From Benincasa hispida (Eukaryota > Streptophyta > Magnoliopsida > Cucurbitales > Cucurbitaceae): a DNA stretch of 64,000 bases. This document shows positions 58,405 through 64,000 of this stretch, piece after piece. The position numbers and the translations under genes were made by a program. The stretch's first letter is position 1, and every line of letters begins with the position of its first letter. The notes beneath the pieces are model-generated. The model was given only the letters and a program-made list of their open reading frames with translations. It searched no databases and was not told the origin of the DNA. Location: assembly GCF_009727055.1 (NCBI RefSeq), contig NC_052349.1, forward strand, positions 36,423,109 to 36,487,108. The letters are read 5' to 3'.

Positions 58405-60599
58405 TCAATTGTTGGTTTACAGAAACATGCAACAGAAGAAAACAGGATCATTAAACATTCTAATCCTCAATTTTGACATCAAGAAAACCATGTTCATAGG
58501 GTATTAAGAGGGTTTCAATACATACCTTTGAAGATCCTCTTCAAACTCAAAATTCAGCTACAATCTTCTCCAATTCTTGTTGTGAACCACCACTAGAGCT
58601 TCCCTACTATTATCTAGGAGCCTTAGATTGAGTTGTAGGACTCAAAACAAGCTTGAACTTAGGAAAATTGGAGTAGAGGTTTTCTGGTTTTTTAGCTTAT
58701 TGAAGAATAACTTCTTCAACCATAAAAAACTCAGCAATTCAGTAAATTGCATGTCCTTTTCACCTCAATCAAGAGTGGTTTTATTACATGACTCTCATGC
58801 AAACTGATTATTTGAAGTGATTCTAGCTACTCCTTGAATTTGGTGGTGGAATTATGTGTAAGAAGGTGACTAACCTTCTTGCTTGAAAGTGGGAAAATCC
58901 ACATTAGGATTTTCTCAATTTTCAATTTTCCTTTTGATTTTGAAATTGATTTTTAAAATCAAAACTTTTTCCAATTTTATTTTTTAAAATTAAAATTAAA
59001 ATTTTATTAATTTTACAAAAATTAATTCAATAATTAATTTTTCTAATAAAATTAATGCTTAATAATTAATTAAATAATTTAATTAATTCTATTAATTTAA
59101 TATCCAATATTATAGTAATTTGTCACCAATTCCATTATCATGAATCCCTATTCATGAAATTAATATTTAAATCATATTTATATATTAATCTATTCTCCAA
59201 TTACGTTTAATTCCAAAATTAAACGTGTAATTATATCACATATAATTATTAATTCCCTTAATTTGAATTTGAACATTTCAAATCAACTTATCACGCTATT
59301 CTAAGGCTAATTTCATTTGCGAGCTAGTAGGGGAACCTAATGGACCTACAGATCATGAGCTCCAACGATCCGAGATTAATTGACTAAACTCTTTACACCG
59401 AATTGACCCCCATTCGTTAACTACTAGGTCACTCCACTAAAGCCCAGTAGTTGCACTCCCTTCACTATAAATATATTGTGTCCACTCGATATAACCATAA
59501 TTAGTAAGTTAACCCTTCACAGGTTGTTCGTAATAACGGCTGGGTCAAAAGGCTGTTTTACCCCCGAATTACCTCTTGTTTCTTAAGTCCCACTGATCCT
59601 CTAATGAACAATTTGTTTGTGGTCCAATAAACAAACAGAATCCCTCTCGGGCCAATGAGAGGGTGGGGCCTCTTGTTCAAGACCTAGAGTCAACATTAAG
59701 GTAACAACCTCTCTACTATCCCAAAAAATGGGTAGGAGTGAATTCCATCTTGCACCCTATGTTCCCAGCTATATACCCGGTCTTACCCCTGAAATGGGAG
59801 GCTTATTGAGTCAGCGCTATTGAGCCAACCTCACCTATGTAAATCTAAGGATAATCCAGAATAAACAGGAGTTCATAGTTAACTCAGGATTAAGGTTAAG
59901 TTACTTAGGTCATCATTATGAAATAGTCAGTCTTAAACAATAAACAACGTTATAAAGTAAGAGTGACTTATTTCTTGGTTCGATCTTATGCAAACTCATT
60001 GAACATGACACCCTCACTTCTCATGTTACCACATGAACGAATCAGGATCACTTCGTTTGTAGCACTTTACAACTCATTGTAACAACTACAGAGTATGTCA
60101 TACCCCGTACCAGATTACCCTCCTAACCTGGATGGAATGGTGACTGCAGCAGTTACCAACCCTTTTGCTGGCACTTACTGCCTATCGTGCCTGTTAAACC
60201 TTGCTCAAACCTTGAATGCATACATAATAATTTAGAACTTAACACATTTACATTACAGAGTTTCGCAGCATTGTTTATACATAGATAATACAACCTAGTG
60301 AGCCCCATCAAGAGTACTAGTCACTAGACAGACACATGTTTACTAACTAATATAGGTCTTCAATTACGCTTCCCTCAACCTGCTTCTTTGATTGGCAGAG
60401 CAGCAACAGAATAATCTTTTGGGAACTGACTGCTACTTGAAAGAAAATATTTGAAAAGTGAGCTCGAAGCCCAGTGAGTGACTTAATAAAACATAAATCT
60501 CATGCTTAAACTGAAAGCTCGAAAACATAATACTGGAACTAAAATATACCAAGCAAACGTGTACATAAAACCATTGTATCTGAAACCTGAATCTTAATT

Positions 60600-60880
60600 G
60601 AGACCCCTACTTCGATCTCTTCATACTGAGCTATGGTTAGGAGGGACCCCTATGTCGATCTCTTTAAAAAAATATATAGATTGATGGGCATCTCAAGAAA
60701 CTTCCTCTAAATATTAGCATTGATAACTACTCTTAAACACAATTAAACATCATTATTCCTTAGTTGAGAACGAGCATACCTCGCTCTAGCTTCCAACGTC
60801 TGTTATCGGCCATGAGACCCATGTTTCGGCCTCTCTTTGCTGGTTATGGCCTAGAAGACCCATACTTCGGCCTCTTCTTC
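60600..60880. repeat. Further short tandem pairs in the same LTR
   Basis: GACCCCTACTTCGATCTCT (about 60601) and GACCCCTATGTCGATCTCT (about 60646) form one pair. GGCCATGAGACCCATGTTTC (60809) and GGCCTAGAAGACCCATACTT (about 60849), each followed by CGGCCTCT, form a second pair of roughly 41-bp units. The second pair again has complementary GGCC ends. Confidence 0.75.
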
Positions 60881-61400
60881 AAAACTACCCATGTGTACGT
60901 GGAGGTTTTTATGTACTGTCAACACCTTAGGTACATTTATTCAGATACATTTCTTACCTTCAGTACTTCTCTTCATTGTATTTAAGAATATCAACGCATG
61001 TACTTTAGCAATCTTAGGTATATAAATATAGCACATCAAGCTTAGTTTTAACCCTAACACATGCTTCATACTTTATAAAATAAGTTGGCTTAAATCGTGT
61101 TGAACTAGCTTGTAAAAACTATTAGCATGCGTTAGATATGGAAAACACACTTGGAAAACTCATACATTAGTAACATCATACGTTGATAAACATTCATAAG
61201 CATTAGCAATTCCAAACTATCCTTCTAGCCTAGGAGAAGATATGACTGCCTTTATCCTTAGTTGAGAGTGATCTACTAGATCTAACCCTCAACGTCAACC
61301 TTAATCGGGGAGAACCCTTTTGCTCAATCCCTCGACGTCGTATTACCTACATGCACGTGGTTATAACTGAGTACCGTCATACCTTGGATACTTCTGCTTA

Positions 61401-61585
61401 GATACCTTCTCAAATGTCCTTCAGTATCGAGCTGCTAAGATACCTTCTCAAATGTCCTTCGGTATCAAGTTGGTCTGGTACCTTCTCGAATGTCCTTCGG
61501 TACCAAGTTGGTCAGATACCTTCTCAAATGTCCTTCGGTATCTGGTTGGGCGGATACCTTCTCAAATGTCCTTCGGTATCATGTT
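61401..61585. repeat. Five 38-bp tandem repeats with paired arms
   Basis: Units start at 61401, 61439, 61477, 61515 and 61553. Each has a left arm GATACC, a spacer TTCTCAAATGTCCTTC and a right arm GGTATC, then about ten variable bases. Unit 3 has GGTACC in both arms, so pairing is kept. Unit 1 has AGTATC on the right and loses one pair. Confidence 0.92.
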
Positions 61586-62039
61586 TTAAGTAAAAACTAG
61601 TCATAAACATTTAGTTGAACACTAAGGCTTAGTGCTCAAATCATCATACTAGTTCATCCATCATACTAGTTCATCATAAAAATGGAGTTACTTAAACATG
61701 CTGAAAGTATTTGGACAAGATAACATATTTAAATCATGTCAATTCCATGGAAAACATGCTTTACTTAGCATGAGAAAAAGTTTCACAAATACGTTGTTTG
61801 GCACTTCATTTAAACACTTAGCATGAGGAATATCTTCAAAGAAATCATAGTTTCTAAATCATTAAAACATCAATTCATCACATAGTCACTCACAATTCGT
61901 TGGTCTCTTAACGGGTTATACGCCTCTCCTAGCTCTTCTTGGCCTGAAAGGACATAATTTCCGATTAAACTACTTAGAATTCCTAGCAAAATACCTCAAA
62001 TAGAACTTTCATCATCAAAGACAACTTTACCAGCGATAT

Positions 62040-62215
62040 ACTCATCATGAGTGAATTCTTCTCATGAGCGAGATCCTTTCATCCTAGCGATACTCACCTT
62101 TCCAGCGAGATTCAACCCAATTTCTAGCGAGATTCCCTTCTAGAGTGAGATCTTCATCACAAAATTAGCGGGATTTCCTTCATTAGTGAGATCCTCATCA
62201 CAAAATCTCGCTATA
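62040..62215. repeat. Cluster of TAGCGAGAT words
   Basis: At least seven imperfect copies of (T)AGCGAGAT or AGTGAGATC, spaced 20-35 bp, lie near the end of the 2.85-kb LTR. Confidence 0.6.
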
Positions 62216-63248
62216 ATCTCCACGGTGAGTTGTTTGCTTGTTCTTCCCAAGCAGCTGTCTGCTTATGCACAGATTCTCTGTTACAATTTTAACAATTCAT
62301 AACTCAAAATTCAGACCTCTTTTGAAGAAACTTCCTTCTACAAACATGTTTAGAATTGAGTTGTTCTTATCTTAAAATATCAGCCTCAAATTCCTTATAG
62401 TTTGGTCTAGAGCTTCCAATTTTCACCTCGGGCCCTGATTAACCCGAGATTCTATCTCTTCTATAATTTCATCACTTTTTGTTCTTCTTCTCCTACAATC
62501 TTTCTCCAGCAAGACAACCTTGAAAACTAGATTCTCCCAGCTTTCAAATGACACTAATTTCACTAAATTTACTCATGTAGATTGCCGAAACCAAGCTTTC
62601 GAAATTCCTCTTTCTTTTAATCTTCCTGCCGCCTTTCGAATTCAAGGATTAATCGCCACGTGCCAAACCAATAAGTGAGTTTCCTTATTTAATGTGTTTC
62701 TCTTTCCTTTATCCACAACTTCTATAAATAACAAGAATTTTCACTTATTAAATATTTAATATATCATTCCTTTGGCTAAACATACTTATTTAAGAACTTA
62801 GAATTCGGGTTTACACTTAGCTACACAAGAGCTTATTTCTTCTTGCTTCCATCCTCTAACCCTCCTAAAACATGGCTTTATTTAACTCATTAGGAGATAT
62901 CTCATTACTTACTTTTACTTAAAGTAATTAGGGTTCGAATTTTACAGAGTAGGCTGCATCCGATAGTGTGCCCAAAAGAACACACCCAACCTTATTTGTA
63001 TACTATATATTATTTTGACTATTTACTCGAACCTGATCCACTTTTATGTCTCCACATAAAGTTCAAGCAGTCATATAATAATCATGGATCTTTTAATTTA
63101 TTGGATTTATTTCTAAAATGAAATGAGTAATTCATAAATTCAATAACAACTTTATTGAATTAAACTTCAATAATAACTTTATTGAATTTCAGAATAAGTT
63201 TATTGTTTTACAAACTACGAGTTTTAGGACATAAAACCCAACAACAAT

Positions 63249-63850
63249 AACATTAATCTTAGCATACCATGCTCATAAATGATGTGTCCTAGTACAATTC
63301 CATGCGAGGGTATAAAATGACATTTTTTTAAAAAAAATTAAACACAAGGTTAGACTCAATGCATCTCTCTAGCACCCAAGACAAGTTTGACAAACAATCA
63401 TGAAATGAGTCTCTATATACAGTGAAATGATCCATAAATACCTCCACGTAATTTTCAATGAATTTAGAAAAATACTCATCATGTAGTAGTGGGAAGTGCC
63501 AGGAGAGTTACATAGTCTGAACGACATCCTTCTGAAAGAAAAGGTGCCATACGGACATGTAAAAGTCGTCTTCTGTTGGTCTTCCTAGTTAATTGGGATC
63601 TGATAGAAACCTGAAAAACCATCAAGAAAATAAAAGAAAGGCTTTCCAGCTAGCCTCTCAAGCATTTGATTTGTAAATAGAATGGGGAAGTGTTCCTTTC
63701 TAGTGACAACATTTAACCTTCTAAAATCAATATACATTCTTCACCCATTTTGAATTCTAACAGGAATTAAACTACCATCCTCATTTTTAACCACAGTAAC
63801 ACCTGTTTTTTTAGGTACTACATGTATGGGACTGACCCATTCACTATCAG
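63249..63850 (-). pseudogene. Athila/Tat-like gypsy reverse transcriptase (upstream half)
   Basis: On the minus strand, reading from 63850 down: EWVSPIHVVPKKTGVTVVKN, IDFRRLNVVTRKEHFPILF, MLERLAGKPFFYFLDGFSGF, QKTTFTCPYGTFSFRRM and SFRLCNSPGTSH. More diverged pieces then lead to AKINVI at 63250. The catalytic YxDD segment is corrupted. The reading resumes at 58404 beyond the nested LTRs. 63860-64000 is AT-rich with no clear content. Confidence 0.85.
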
Positions 63851-64000
63851 CAATGCAACTTATCTTTGTTTTATATTTTAAATGTCTAAAATATTTTATA
63901 ACTCTTCTAAAACTATAGACATACTATAACATACACTTAAGCATTCCATACTTTAATATAAAAATTGTATTAAACTTATGAAACTCTATTCATGCATACT

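Larger units (their letters stand above)
60096..62946 (-). repeat. Gypsy solo LTR, 2.85 kb, nested in the copia solo LTR
   Basis: Plus-strand ends are TGTCATACCCCG and CGAATTTTACA. A perfect 5-bp duplication GAGTA (60091-60095 and 62947-62951) flanks it. The interrupted copia LTR resumes exactly after it. The minus-strand ends (TGTAAAATTCG and CGGGGTATGACA) are of the long-LTR Tekay/Del style. It contains several families of short tandem repeats, listed separately, and no genes. Confidence 0.88.
58410..63243 (-). repeat. Copia solo LTR inside the Athila/Tat pol gene, itself interrupted
   Basis: Plus-strand ends are TGTTGGTTTAC and AACCCAACA. Flanks are TCAAT (58405-58409) and ACAAT (63244-63248), four of five matching. 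The pol reading AKINVI at 63250 continues at DKLHHPT at 58404, which fixes the insertion point. Removing the nested 60096-62951 segment leaves about 1.98 kb, the full LTR length of this family (compare 52706). Confidence 0.85.

Noticed and set aside
61401..61590. CRISPR-like array of 38-bp units
   Set aside because: Units are contiguous tandem repeats with about 10-bp variable ends, not repeats with unique spacers, and lie in a plant LTR.

Overview
The window is plant nuclear DNA: AT-rich, dense in nested LTR retrotransposons, with one recognisable host gene carrying GT...AG introns. The Ty1/copia polyprotein fragments (28.6-30.5 kb) and the long LTRs beginning TGTTGGG read like the very abundant copia families I associate with Cucurbitaceae (cucumber, melon, gourds). 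The cucurbit assignment comes from memory of family resemblance, not from a search.

Region 1, 1 to 18 kb: the 5' half of the autophagy gene ATG5 on the minus strand. Five exons are visible (17953-17855, 17552-17428, 14028-13962, 12002-11913, 749-662). They give an uninterrupted frame of 156 complete codons plus one base; the remaining exons lie off the left edge. Intron 4 is about 11.2 kb. It holds a MITE with a 9-bp target duplication, a 1.8-kb non-autonomous LTR element inserted in a tRNA/SINE-like sequence, a LINE reverse-transcriptase relic, and a 5-kb chromodomain Ty3/gypsy element with a perfect TATTA target duplication. Intron 2 holds a Tourist-like MITE.

Region 2, 18 to 39.6 kb: intergenic repeat sea. 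A decayed Ty3/gypsy chromovirus-like element (19.1-22.07 kb) is followed by two related LTRs and a copia integrase fragment. A copia element of about 5.9 kb (26901-32770, AGGGA duplication) sits inside one of two copies of an unnamed gag-like repeat. A hAT-like transposase relic (33 kb) and a second copia lineage (35.8-37.7 kb) complete the region.

Region 3, 39.6 to 64 kb: strongly nested LTR elements. One copia element (42.5-54.5 kb) has a tandem-repeat-rich leader and a gag gene split by a 2.07-kb solo LTR. Its 5' LTR contains an antisense LTR that itself contains a 1.4-kb solo LTR. At 54.5-55.6 kb a gypsy LTR carries a 120-bp segment derived from 5S rRNA. At 56.9-64 kb an antisense Athila/Tat-like pol gene is split by a copia solo LTR, itself split by a 2.85-kb gypsy solo LTR holding a 38-bp tandem repeat with paired, co-varying arms.

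Apart from ATG5 I see no credible intact host gene. All element coding regions carry stops, frameshifts or deletions, so none looks autonomous now. I see no intact tRNA gene, rRNA gene or CRISPR array.
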